A stretch of 64,000 nucleotides of DNA from a bacterium (GCA_021822495.1 JAKAQO010000007.1:1-64000), one strand, 5' to 3'; positions 9,001 to 14,970 are shown, numbered from the stretch's first letter. A program made the numbers and translations. The notes: generated from the sequence alone by a model not told the origin.

Positions 9001-10960
9001 AACTTCCGTCCGGTCCGCGCAGAAGGGATTGCCCTCGAGATGGCCCCGAGACGACGGAGGTGCTCAAAACGACGAATCCGGTCTGAACGGAGTTGGATTT
9101 TCCGACCACGTCTTGAGCCTGGATGAAGACGGAATAGGAATGACCGCTCTCAAAAGCGGACTGGATATTAAATTGAGAGTTCGAGTCCAGGGACCAGCTC
9201 AGGGAGTTGATGGGACCGCTGGTCTGGGCATTGAGACTGTAAAGCGGGACGGTCGTGGTGGATATAAAGGAAGAGCCGTTCCACCAGGAGTTGGACGTCA
9301 AATCCTCAAGGCCGAGAAGGACACGGGAGACTACCGTATCGTCGGAGGCGGTTCCGTAAAGGTTGAAAAGGCTTGGGACGATGCTCGAACCCGCGATGGG
9401 TTGAAAGACGTCGATGACGGGAGCCTGGGTGTCCAAGGCGAGGGTGAAATTGATTGGCGAGGCTTGTCCCCCCGCCGGAACGAAGACGGGTTCGATTTGA
9501 ATCGTCACGCCGCTTGAATTATCCTGGTAAAGCCCCAAGGGATCGGAGGAGGGAACGCCCGAGCCCGAGCCGAATGAATTCGTCAGGTCATAGACGGCGG
9601 CCAGATAATAAGTCGCGGGCGCGTCCAGGCCGGCGAGGTCGTAGCCAAAAGTCGTCCCGGAGGCCGGGGCGGGAAGCGCGATGGGAGACACTTGCCCGAA
9701 ATAGGGGGTCAATGAGGCGATGAAGTCCACGTTATGGGCCGATGAAAATCCGCCGCCGTAGTTGATCGTCCCCGCGATATTTCCGGTATTCAGGGCGTAG
9801 TCCCAAAGACCAAGGACGTTATTATCGGCGATTCCGGCGATGAAGACTTGACCGTCGAAATAGGCGAGACCGCGGCCTTCGTCGACATAGGGGGTTTGCG
9901 TGAAGGAGGCATCGTGATAGGCGGCGGCGAGATTGAGTTGGTTTTGGCCCGAGGGCTCTTCCCATAGCGCGAGATTTTGATTGCCCGAGGCATCGGCGGA
10001 GGCGCCCGCAACCCAAACATTTCCCGCGCCGTCGAGAGACAGGGCATAAGCCGCGTCGCCATAGGCGCCGGTCGAGACCGCCTCGGAAAAGACGCCATTG
10101 GAAAAACTCCAGAGAACGGCTTTATTTCCCGAGGATGTCGCGGCTTGCCCCGCAATCAAGGGAGCGCCGGATGGGGAGAGAAGGAGAGCCGCGGCCGAAC
10201 TCGTAGTTCCGCCTAAACTGTTGGACCATGCGTATTCCGCGATGGTTCCCGTGTTGGGATCATAATTCCAGAGGGTCGCTTCCGGCGAAAGGCCGCTTGT
10301 TCCGATCGCCCAGACCGATCCAGAAGCGGCTTCATCCACGCCGTCGGCCGTCCCCGATCCGGCGAAGCTTCCGAGATCCTCTAATCCGAGAGAAGCGTCG
10401 GCGCTCCATAATTCGGGCGCCGCGGATGAAACGCCGACGATCCAGGCGTCTCCCCCAGCCGCGACTCCAGCGCCAAGGGCGGAAGTTCCGGTCGAGGAAG
10501 CGACGAGGAGAAAGGAAAGGGTTTCGGCGTCCAGGTCGATATTGGCGACGAAGAGAACCGGATTTTGCCCGTTCTGGTCGTATTGCGTTCCGGCGGCCCA
10601 GAGTTGGCGATTGGGGGAATCCAGGGCCAGGGCGTTGATGATGGAGGAGGAGCCGGAAACGCAGTAATTGATTCCGCTGACGTAACAAATCTGTTGGTTA
10701 ATTCCTAAGCCGACCTGTAGCACGTTTTTGACGCGGCCGAAGTTGTCAGAGACCAAGAGGATGCCGCTTTGGGATTGATTGCCGGAGTTAAAGGCCGAGC
10801 CGGCCGTCCAGACGTTGAGCGTCTGGGAATCCACCGCCATAGCGTAACCAAAGGCGGGACCAGACGAGGGACCTTGGAAAGGATTATTCTCAAGGACGGG
10901 AAATCCGGTGGATAAAAGGACGGAGGCTTGAACGGAAGGCGCGAGAACCGCCAAACCCAT
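1..10960 (-). CDS. Giant secreted modular protein (propeller-like, Fn3 and Ig-like domains), 3' end beyond the window
   Basis: A single frame stays open from about 10984 to the left edge, more than 3650 codons with no stop. From the ATG at 10960 the protein begins with a short hydrophobic export segment ending in an A-P-S-V-Q-A type cleavage site. Residues about 15-1240 hold two similar modules of about 600 residues, each with repeated L-D-x-x-G-N-x-W-V-like strands (beta-propeller style) followed by an Ig-like domain with T-A-S-D-D. Next come many fibronectin type III-like units (conserved W, then Y-x-V/I-Y-R-S-T), Big/cadherin-like Ig domains, CARDB-like repeats and, near residues 3300-3400 (about 780-1060), a carboxypeptidase-regulatory-like domain. 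The last visible part is Gly/Pro rich. GC content is clearly higher than in the housekeeping genes. Inferred role: cell-surface or secreted adhesion/structural protein; no catalytic domain is visible. Start uncertain: the strong Shine-Dalgarno serves an ATG at 10985 in another frame. Confidence 0.5.
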   Translation of the reverse strand, partial: MGLAVLAPSVQASVLLSTGFPVLENNPFQGPSSGPAFGYAMAVDSQTLNVWTAGSAFNSGNQSQSGILLVSDNFGRVKNVLQVGLGINQQICYVSGINYCVSGSSSIINALALDSPNRQLWAAGTQYDQNGQNPVLFVANIDLDAETLSFLLVASSTGTSALGAGVAAGGDAWIVGVSSAAPELWSADASLGLEDLGSFAGSGTADGVDEAASGSVWAIGTSGLSPEATLWNYDPNTGTIAEYAWSNSLGGTTSSAAALLLSPSGAPLIAGQAATSSGNKAVLWSFSNGVFSEAVSTGAYGDAAYALSLDGAGNVWVAGASADASGNQNLALWEEPSGQNQLNLAAAYHDASFTQTPYVDEGRGLAYFDGQVFIAGIADNNVLGLWDYALNTGNIAGTINYGGGFSSAHNVDFIASLTPYFGQVSPIALPAPASGTTFGYDLAGLDAPATYYLAAVYDLTNSFGSGSGVPSSDPLGLYQDNSSGVTIQIEPVFVPAGGQASPINFTLALDTQAPVIDVFQPIAGSSIVPSLFNLYGTASDDTVVSRVLLGLEDLTSNSWWNGSSFISTTTVPLYSLNAQTSGPINSLSWSLDSNSQFNIQSAFESGHSYSVFIQAQDVVGKSNSVQTGFVVLSTSVVSGPSRGQSLLRGPDGSFWDVANDYTTSGNAINFRLERYNSAGVFISSSPLSGAGGNSNFGTAFDSSGNIWVSGGVSSGTASGLGIWEFSSNSVPIASSAYFSSLGSEIFTGKLAADSFGNVWVPAAEETSSNFTFRADLFKFLPQAVLAAGYPVSYSRGGGLDGGVQAALDPSGNIWTAGVSSNPATGQLDMALWKYSASGALSSGFPVFWTDAYQSVNNFHLSLTVNPAQNQIWIATQKSFPACLVPELALLSYNASGVQTSQNLWHDAAGLGDEGEAIALDSYGDLWVTGQSSAASLLWQYDPSGNLISGYPEAFANGINFEPDSVALDSSGNPWVLLGNIPTLFEPGNPLAGFSGPAACALTGYGQISGVITDSAGFLAGEPLSLIASTNPFFGSAARISTSPAPSGTSFNYSLTLAAPATYFIAAVDGTISQGPVSTGTPVGDYNHFTPVFLAASTSVPNINLTLSPDTLPPASAVASFISGSTLTQISSIAGTASDDVGVGDVELAAQDLSENLWWNAQNQQWISTTTIPLFQGFASLSGTPYAASWTQGVIPSSQPYGDFGGFSGFLTTGHEYQIFSQAEDFSGLIQPSSSVLAGSASFFWQGPNGAVPPGTPQNIQGYALGTSSIAWNWQNSGFSSGYDVYEGTSVLLGQTAQNSFTQVGLSTNAPSQICVIAINQFGQSPEGCGPAIFSAAAIPSNPTFISVTSTTLTLSWNSNTNPSSTTYQAALSTDNFSGGYFFAGSVSTQTFASFSFLSPNTTYYASVEAFNGDNNPSPFSAVISTETLPAPPPPPTNFTSAALGISSIAWSWNASTGALSYNIYSSTQGFLASVSTNAFIQVNLSTGAASFICVSAVNALGAGLESCSSVAYALAAPPSSPVPIAVSSVALSISWDTQGNPYGTLYQINLSTDDFIQNISTPIPFSAGLTQNTTALFNLLPDTTYYLRVEASNGAQIATLPSPAAAIRTLLPPPNAPLNLTAVSNGPQKFIALSWQAATSGTPAASFDIFRAFSSSANFILVASTSTTAYEDFLFQSGTYYYQVAGVDSNGVAGPPSNIVSVLLDVAGPNAVTDLRVYAVNSASSQITLAWTAPSDDVTSVAAYQLEESSNPINSLNFNAVPNLAAGLLPLPAGSTQTLVVSVSTNAANYFLLESSDAAGNFSGPSNLLLYDPVPPLISISTPQPNASISRPLFVTAQALDPLSGISQVVFSVNGVILATATASPYSFFWETPDFPDGNYVLSAEAEDNAGNTAVSSVAVVLNYAPPPPPVINFPPQGFITAVSTLNIYGDAEFGTTVQVLVNNLDLSTAAVGPSGFWSLSPADLPFEGNLILTAQAFDNRGFSAPSSPVSGVFSTGVPAAPETLSAGAAPGGGVNLAWSEPASLDPVLSYRLYRSTDSSDLIEASSAPAAFLLAENLSTFTYTDLPAVDDLYYYGVTAVDGLGRESVLSNIAYALTDRIPPSAQVIFSTPQPIGPGVYLPELLVDDILSEVPTLTLTPSGGPTVPLSLAPLTDTLWQATMSVTSSMNSGTANFAWQGTDLAGNVGTALSSSTILLRTIGPIGTMTLSKNSPVGLGSLGIALSLDEPAVSTPALAILVSSASIPIVLTETATLNGQNWSASLAITTQTPSGLAVFSYSAQDRFGNLSSTLSGGTTAFIIDAVPPEAPLSLRANPEPLGRISLSWSKPLSGVPDFYLVYRDSVEISTEVFPAPDGTGNYLDSPGVGTHSYQVAAVDAAGNEGPLSNTAQATAEAVPPSPPINVSVSSNSLGQPVISWLEASTDTASFNLYRSTSPLQSLAGHLLAQNAASPYVDSPSEDAFYYYGVTALDAAGNESAPSTTTAFLFAQGAPQITLTGVSNGGVYNHPVNPDDSIFDLALNTSSVQTLLNGAPFIAGSTVSAEGNYVFSVSAQNLAGHLSSSTASFAIDLTSPTISFSQVQNGAFVRSTSPLSIAITVFDLHPGTSEFVLINQTLNTSQPYSSGEPISRNGFYILSGTATDAAGNISTAALSFTFEIGPASPLNLAATVENGAVSLAWQSPEPDIAGYRVYKDGTRLSSTLFTATIFGDPNFLSGPHLYQVTAIDQNGVEGPPASVSIPNVSLSYQPITLTRGFFDQLSPSVQNSSTQTLNIGPTLLTVTDANGAVVSSTAPPVSVLAGQSGNLLGVIATPNSFAAASNLHVAAQVPTTPGASLTLAGDFPMSAQNPALPVVSAFPGTLLENSLSPVGVKIHNRGSAPMDILSAQVLNSTFAAVSNVSAQLAAPQGELLSENGILQTDNQAVSTILGGAQVFFVRVPPGQSVMLDPISLSIPNLLQNANLTVSFSTPYYNLDGSLPGTTLAQNEVFVSSSALAVAVPPPYNVTVFASSSVYDQGTVIPLSGQALDPSSGFPVPNAPVSVNIVSNGFTRNLSAATNSTGTYSTFFYPLPNEAGIYDLWAAAPSINSAPISSSFTIVGLQLQYSTFTAVIAQGQTLPVSVNLTNTGETAVTGLLFSSAALSGSGVALSLNPSTLPTTLAAGAQTTLALNLFAPPSASTAAPETIALEIAEAHGFTRTMILSIQVVPAQIFPQVTPQSFQIGLLGGTQRTQAVTVQNVGYQTWNDVEISSSALPSWITIAGNSNLGNLPPGADISFSLLISPPAGLPNQTYNFAPLLNFLSSNFAPIPLPASIAVTSSLTGNVLVSAINADEPKNAQGQGVPVPGAKVTLTSLDVAGFVLNASADSNGLAQFQNIPSGNYSWTVQAQGFLPQTGTAVIEPGLVNNILALLPTATVTYTWSVTPTTIQDQYNIVLNLTFLTQVQAPAVVISPPTINLDMTGGQVLYTQLTVTNKGLVSAFNVNLTPSDPDPALTVELAQDTISELKAGQTVMVPVKITLLHASCHNASVTPQYSYTCAYGTPINGGGPGTSIIAGQGCGGTTGVPGSSGGAAGGGGGFPGLGAAVGFIAPGVSPPLCGPGVAGPGWGPPPLCSGQRGTNPLYGLFSYDPTSFGFPPGSPPPAFKPHYRHDLNSSNETGF

Positions 10961-10982
10961 CCACAAGACCCCGACCCGAAGC

Positions 10983-10998
10983 ATCAAAGTCCTCCTTT
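10983..10998 (-). promoter_or_regulatory. Strong ribosome binding site and ATG, out of frame with the giant gene
   Basis: On the minus strand AAGGAGGA (10991-10998) sits five bases before an ATG at 10983-10985. That ATG opens only about 32 codons before a stop. The giant frame is reached by removing one T from the ATGCTTTCGG stretch; then M-L-R-V-G-V-L-W-M-G-L-A is read, a textbook signal peptide joined to the long frame. So this is probably the authentic initiation site, with a one-base indel (assembly error, mutation or frameshifting) just after it. Confidence 0.5.
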
Positions 10999-11205
10999 TT
11001 GAGAGACTCGCGCCTACCTTGTCTTTCCCACGATTTCCCGTTTAGGGTAACAGGCAATGCTGACGAAATCCTGACGGTTTGACGGGATTACGGCGAGAAA
11101 AAATATTTTCTCGTCGATAACTAAAAAGAGATCAGGAAGGTCCCAGGAGGCCTCTAGGTCTTGACAAATGCAAGCGGCGCGCAAAAAAATTCAGCGATTA
11201 TTTCT
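10999..11205. other. Intergenic region between response regulator and giant gene
   Basis: No gene is seen. It holds an imperfect inverted repeat at 11091-11116 (CGGCGAGAAAA / TTTTCTCGTCG) without a following U-run, so a weak terminator candidate at best. Three CGTCA copies on the minus strand (11061-11065, 11072-11076, 11080-11084) upstream of the giant gene could be half-sites for a response regulator of the OmpR type, but spacing is irregular (11 and 8). No convincing -10/-35 pair was found. Confidence 0.4.
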
Positions 11206-11919
11206 TTACGGAGCCTTAACGAGCCCTTGCGAGGTCTCGAAATAATAGCCGCAACCATGTTTGGACTTGAGCCTATCCCCCCATTTTTTGCCGAGCTTTT
11301 TGCGCAAGGAAGAGAGATGCCGCTCCAGGATATTTTTGTCCTTGATATCGTATCCCCAGACGACCTCCGACAAATAATCGGTTGAATGGACGACATTGGG
11401 ACGATGAAGAAAAACGGCGAGAATATCGCGTTCCTTTCCCGAAAGTTCGATTCGATCGTTTTTGACGAAGAGAAATCCATTTTTGAGATCCGCCTCCAAA
11501 TCCTCGATGCGGTGCGAACCCTGGGTTTCAATCGAGAGCTCCCGCCGCCGCTTAAGGCTGTGGAGGCGCGCCAAAAACACCTTCATATCGAAGGGTTTTG
11601 TTAGATAATCATCCGCGCCGGCCTCGAGGGCCTCGGTAATTTCTTTTGCGTCGCTTCGCGCCGTCGCCATGATGATCAAGACAAGCCGATCTTTTCGCCG
11701 GACGCGGCTCAAGGTCTCAAGGCCCGAGATTCCAGGAAGCGTCCAGTCTAAGACGATTAAATCGACTCGCTCCTTTTCCAGACGCCGCAGGGCCTCTTCT
11801 CCCGTCGATACGATATCGTAGACGAATTCCTCCCGGCAAGGAGAATGGTCGAGAAAGTCTCGATACAAGTTTTGAGTCGGCTTTTCATCCTCGACGAACA
11901 AAATCTTGCTTCGGATCAT
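11206..11919 (-). CDS. OmpR/PhoB-family DNA-binding response regulator (orphan)
   Basis: About 237 residues. The receiver domain (residues 1-120) shows the acidic pocket in F-V-E-D-E, the phosphoacceptor Asp in L-I-V-L-D-W-T-L-P-G, the conserved Thr in A-T-A-R-S-D and the Lys in Y-L-T-K-P-F-D. The C-terminal half is a winged helix with W-G-Y-D and the K-x-G-x-G-Y-Y-F hairpin typical of Trans_reg_C. I chose ATG 11919 because G-rich sequence lies eight bases upstream; an in-frame ATG pair at 11937 has none. No histidine kinase lies beside it, so it is an orphan in this window. It faces the giant surface-protein gene and may regulate it, which is inference from position only. Confidence 0.9.
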   Translation of the reverse strand: MIRSKILFVEDEKPTQNLYRDFLDHSPCREEFVYDIVSTGEEALRRLEKERVDLIVLDWTLPGISGLETLSRVRRKDRLVLIIMATARSDAKEITEALEAGADDYLTKPFDMKVFLARLHSLKRRRELSIETQGSHRIEDLEADLKNGFLFVKNDRIELSGKERDILAVFLHRPNVVHSTDYLSEVVWGYDIKDKNILERHLSSLRKKLGKKWGDRLKSKHGCGYYFETSQGLVKAP

Positions 11920-11960
11920 GGCGTCGCCCCCCATCATTTAATTTCGGCAAAAGGAAGAAA

Positions 11961-11992
11961 ATTTTAGCAAAATTTTAATCGAGAAATGTCAA
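11961..11992 (-). promoter_or_regulatory. Probable promoter of the response regulator gene
   Basis: A perfect TTGACA (11987-11992, minus strand) is followed by TGCTAAAAT ending at 11961. TAAAAT with a preceding TGC looks like an extended -10; spacing to TTGACA is 20, or 17 if TGCTAA is used as the hexamer. It lies in the AT-rich gap between the RES gene and the regulator. Confidence 0.5.
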
Positions 11993-12002
11993 AAAAAATT
12001 AT

Positions 12003-12632
12003 TCACGGGCTCAAAACCAAGCCAAATTCTCGGCATACATCGAGAAGCTCCGGGACATCCTTCGTCAGTTGGACGACGATTCCATTTGGGGCAAGGCGGG
12101 AGCGGAACTCGAACAAAGCGTAGCAGACCTTTAAATCCAGGTGGGAATGAAATTTGATTCCCGCTTGCCGCTCCTCAAATAACGCCCTGGATACGCGCTG
12201 GGTAATATGGCGGTTTTTTCCGCGAAGGCGCTGAATGTCCAGATGGTTGATGCCTTCAGATTGAAGAAAAGTGGAGAGGCTTTTTTCAAGATTTCTTCTC
12301 TGAACGGGAGATTCAACATCCACGATTTCGCCTTCCGTAATCTCGATCTCGGCTTGCGCCAAGACATGCTTGCGGCGCCACTCCATGCGGACTTTGCCGA
12401 CAGGCTCAAGCTCAGGTCCATTGGCGCCAAAAAATTTTTGGTATTCTGAAAGAGCCTTGGTATTGCGCCGCAGATCAGCCAATACTTCCCGCAAGCACGT
12501 GATTTTCTCATCCGCGCAATAAATGGTTCGGTATTGACGCTGGGAATCGTCGAAGCGATGCGTCCAAGAATAGAGATAATGGGGTGAAAAATCACAGGGC
12601 GCCTTGTGATAGCCGACCCGCCAAACCGGCAC
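12003..12632 (-). CDS. RES-domain toxin of an Xre-RES toxin-antitoxin pair
   Basis: 209 residues. The segment Y-R-T-I-Y-C-A-D-E followed by T-C-L-R-E-V-L-A-D-L matches the RES core, in which conserved Arg, Glu and Ser residues form an NAD-binding pocket. Characterised RES toxins degrade or phosphorolyse cellular NAD+, arresting growth until antitoxin is restored. The gene follows the antitoxin by three bases, as in known Xre-RES operons, supporting translational coupling. It is somewhat longer than many RES toxins (about 150-230). Catalytic activity is inferred from the family; I did not verify all three catalytic positions. Confidence 0.75.
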   Translation of the reverse strand: MPVWRVGYHKAPCDFSPHYLYSWTHRFDDSQRQYRTIYCADEKITCLREVLADLRRNTKALSEYQKFFGANGPELEPVGKVRMEWRRKHVLAQAEIEITEGEIVDVESPVQRRNLEKSLSTFLQSEGINHLDIQRLRGKNRHITQRVSRALFEERQAGIKFHSHLDLKVCYALFEFRSRLAPNGIVVQLTKDVPELLDVCREFGLVLSP

Positions 12633-12635
12633 GAT

Positions 12636-13031
12636 CTACTCAGAGGCGCCGGCGAAAGCCCTTGCGACGGGAACAATATCCCTAAAATCGTCGGGAACTT
12701 GAGCGTGCCGCAAAAGATAGGCAGGCGCCTCATCATTAAGACGAGTGTTGGTCCCGAAAAGCCAGGCTTTGGCGGTGTCATCCCCATAAGATTCGACCAA
12801 CATCCGCACCACGCGATAGGCATAGCGTAGACGCATATCCTTAGGAGTTTGCGGCTTGACCTTCCCCGTCGTCCAAGCTCCAACTTCCTTGGGATCGTTG
12901 AGGCCGCTCATATAAGCCGTGAATTTTTGGCCGACATGATCTCGCAGGAAGACAACGATGTCCGTTAGAGGGGTAATGCTCGCTTCTCTGTCAATCTGTT
13001 CCAGCTTGGTCTCATCTAAAACAGTAGTCAT
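12636..13031 (-). CDS. Xre/MbcA/ParS-type antitoxin partner of the RES toxin
   Basis: About 131 residues. The N-terminal half is a divergent HTH region; the C-terminal half, with R-x-A-Y-R-V-V-R-M-L and A-K-A-W-L-F-G-T-N-T-R-L-N-D, matches the MbcA/ParS toxin-binding (DUF2384) domain, including the N-x-x-L-x-x-x-x-P-x-x-L-L pattern. Start at ATG 13031 rather than the upstream 13055, because GGGGTGA lies five bases before it. The protein should neutralise the RES toxin and repress the operon through the strong promoter directly upstream. Confidence 0.78.
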   Translation of the reverse strand: MTTVLDETKLEQIDREASITPLTDIVVFLRDHVGQKFTAYMSGLNDPKEVGAWTTGKVKPQTPKDMRLRYAYRVVRMLVESYGDDTAKAWLFGTNTRLNDEAPAYLLRHAQVPDDFRDIVPVARAFAGASE

Positions 13032-13055
13032 ATTCACCCCAATCCTTCTATACAT

Positions 13056-13083
13056 ATTCTACCATATATTTCTCATTTGTCAA
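13056..13083 (-). promoter_or_regulatory. Strong sigma-70-like promoter of the Xre-RES operon
   Basis: On the minus strand TTGACA (13078-13083) and TAGAAT (13056-13061) are separated by 16 bases, ending 25 bases before the antitoxin ATG. The surrounding sequence is AT-rich. Autorepression by the antitoxin at this site is expected for the family; no clean operator palindrome was found. Confidence 0.75.
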
Positions 13084-13211
13084 GACCTAAGTTCAGCCAG
13101 CTAAATTCAATCATTTTCGCCTGTCCAGTTATTTCCAGGGCACAACACCAGCTATTGACAATCTCGCGCAGAGGGCGCATACTATCAGAAAAATTCGCGC
13201 ATGGAGGCGTC

Positions 13212-13742
13212 ATGAAATGGTCCCGCGTCCTTTTTTGGGCCGCGCTGATTTACGGAGCGTATCAGGCTAGGGGTTATTTTTTTCCGCGACACGTTCCCGC
13301 TCTTTCTTATACCGACGTTCAGGGCAGGGTTCACGATTTTTCTCGTCTTGATAAACCTGCCGTTATTGGGTTTTGGATTGACGAATGCGGATATTCCCAG
13401 CGGGTGATGTCAGTTCTTGACGAAATACGCGAAGAATATCCCGCTGACAAATTGGACGTCGTGGGATTTTATCTCAATCCCCGCATGGACGCCGAGATTG
13501 CCGCCGTGGGCGCGCGGGAAGGCTATAACGTGACGCTGGCGGGGGCCCAGGAAAGTCCGGGGCTCATCGAAAATTTACAGAAGAGTTTTGATATTCGCGG
13601 TCCTGGGCGGGACATTTACGTCATTGATAAGACCGGAATCATCCATACGATTAAGGCCGTGGGCGGTGGCGGAAATCCCGTTTCTCCGGGCGAGCTGGAA
13701 TCCGAGGTCAGCGCCCGGGTCAAAAGCGCTCTCGGGGCTTAG
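13212..13742 (+). CDS. Membrane-anchored thioredoxin-fold protein with a single active-site cysteine
   Basis: About 176 residues; start at ATG 13212 with GGAGG four bases upstream (an earlier in-frame start at 13077 has none). One N-terminal hydrophobic helix (residues 4-20) suggests an inner-membrane anchor with the domain outside. The fold resembles TlpA/ResA/AhpC-type redoxins: V-I-G-F-W strand, then the active-site helix, a V-V-G-F-Y strand and the G-P-G-R-D-I-Y-V-I-D segment with a likely cis-Pro. Instead of C-x-x-C the helix carries C-G-Y-S, so the resolving cysteine is lost and classical dithiol reduction is unlikely. Possible monothiol or peroxidase-like role. A strong terminator follows immediately. 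Confidence 0.65.
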   Translation: MKWSRVLFWAALIYGAYQARGYFFPRHVPALSYTDVQGRVHDFSRLDKPAVIGFWIDECGYSQRVMSVLDEIREEYPADKLDVVGFYLNPRMDAEIAAVGAREGYNVTLAGAQESPGLIENLQKSFDIRGPGRDIYVIDKTGIIHTIKAVGGGGNPVSPGELESEVSARVKSALGA

Positions 13743-13759
13743 GTTCCATCCCATGGATC

Positions 13760-13793
13760 GCGGCGGCCCCGAAAAGGGGCCGCCGCCGTTTTT
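13760..13793 (+). terminator. Rho-independent terminator
   Basis: A perfect 11-bp GC-rich stem (GCGGCGGCCCC / GGGGCCGCCGC, loop GAAAA) at 13760-13786 is followed by CG and TTTTT to 13793. It ends transcription from the thioredoxin-fold gene and abuts the 3' end of the convergent DUF6573 gene. Confidence 0.9.
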
Positions 13794-14185
13794 CAGTCCT
13801 CCCCTTGGATCATAATCGTAATGACGGGTTCGGCCTCATCTCCCGGTCCGCAGACAGCCCAAAGATTGACGGGCTCGGGGCTTTTCCTGGGATTCATTAG
13901 AAAAAGCGGGGCGAATGAAGCGCGGTCTTGAGCGGAGCTTCTTCTTAAAGACCAGCGCAGGACGCTCAGCATATCCCAGGCCCGGCCGGTAAAGCTCTGA
14001 CCAGAGGCCCTTAACTCCTCCGTCGGTTCCAGAATTTCATATACGCTTCGGCTGACGGCCACGGGGTATTTAAACCCCGCCTCTTTCGCCAGGCCCGAGA
14101 GGTCGATAAGCTCCCCGTCCTCTAGGGCCTCTTTCCTGGTATAGGCGAAGATGATTTCCGGCTTTTCCTCGTTGATTTCGTTCAT
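13793..14185 (-). CDS. DUF6573-family protein
   Basis: 130 residues. The start region I-I-F-A-Y-T-R-K-E-A-L-E-D-G followed by I-D-L-S and E-A-G-F-K-Y-P-V-A-V-S-R matches the DUF6573 family as I recall it, a protein common on plasmids and integrative elements with no assigned biochemical role. Compact, acidic, no signal peptide or membrane segment. It lies 13 bases downstream of an ECF-type sigma gene and is probably co-transcribed with it. Its usual plasmid setting supports the view that this stretch was horizontally acquired. Confidence 0.65.
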   Translation of the reverse strand: MNEINEEKPEIIFAYTRKEALEDGELIDLSGLAKEAGFKYPVAVSRSVYEILEPTEELRASGQSFTGRAWDMLSVLRWSLRRSSAQDRASFAPLFLMNPRKSPEPVNLWAVCGPGDEAEPVITIMIQGED

Positions 14186-14198
14186 GCGTTTGTTCTCC

Positions 14199-14774
14199 TT
14201 AGTTGTTTACTTTTTTCAAAAGGGCTTTTTTCGCGCGGTTCATCCTTGATTTAACCGTTCCGATGGAAACCCCCGTTTTTTTCGCGGCCATGGCGTAATC
14301 CTGCCCCTCGATGACGCAGAGAGTCAAGATTTTTTGATATCGCCTCGGAATTTCCAGGAAAGCCCGCATGATTTCGCGGGAAATTTCCGCATCCTCCATG
14401 CGCTTTTCCTGATTTGGCTCGTGGTCGGCCAGGGAATCCTCAAGGCTTAATTTCCCCTCTCCCACGGTAAACCCGCTTAAAGACAGGGTCCTTGCCTCCG
14501 CCCTCTTTCTTTGTCCGTCCAAAAAGAGGTTTTTAATGACGGTCAAATACCAGCTTGTAAACGAGCGCAAGGGGTCGTATTTTTTCCCATGCCGCAGGAC
14601 CTTCAGGCTTGCCTCTTGAACGAGGTCTTGGGCCAGGTCCTGATTTCTGATGAGCCGATAAGCGAAACACAGCGCCCTTTCTCGGTTTTCTTCGAGCAGT
14701 CTTGCCATCATTTCTTCCCGGCCCGCCGTCAGTTCGTTTTTCGCGTCTCTTTTGAAGTTCTTGTCGTTTTTCAT
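14199..14774 (-). CDS. ECF-type RNA polymerase sigma factor
   Basis: About 191 residues. Region 2 is visible in A-Y-R-L-I-R-N-Q-D-L-A-Q-D-L-V-Q-E and S-F-T-S-W-Y-L-T-V-I-K-N; region 4 in P-R-R-Y-Q-K-I-L-T-L and the recognition helix G-V-S-I-G-T-V-K-S-R-M-N-R-A. Length and the missing regions 1 and 3 mark it as extracytoplasmic-function type. ATG 14774 is preferred (GGAGG seven bases upstream) over a TTG 15 bases earlier. No anti-sigma factor is adjacent; DUF6573 follows in the same direction. Target promoters unknown. Confidence 0.88.
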   Translation of the reverse strand: MKNDKNFKRDAKNELTAGREEMMARLLEENRERALCFAYRLIRNQDLAQDLVQEASLKVLRHGKKYDPLRSFTSWYLTVIKNLFLDGQRKRAEARTLSLSGFTVGEGKLSLEDSLADHEPNQEKRMEDAEISREIMRAFLEIPRRYQKILTLCVIEGQDYAMAAKKTGVSIGTVKSRMNRAKKALLKKVNN

Positions 14775-14970
14775 GTCGCGCCTCCGCAAGACCCGAAGGG
14801 CGAAAGTCTCCGAGAAAGAGCGGCAAGCGAGGAATAAATGGCTGGGTCCCCACCAGGTCCCCGCCCCCGGAACCCGGGCTGGCGGCCTCGCGAAGGGAGT
14901 TGTCCGAAAAATTTGGGGCTACGGCGGGGGTTGGGCCGAATTTTTGGAGGGCCGGAGGGGGTGACCGTTT

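Noticed and set aside
11091-11116. Terminator for the response regulator
   Set aside because: The inverted repeat has no following U-run and AT-rich arms, so it is not called as a terminator.
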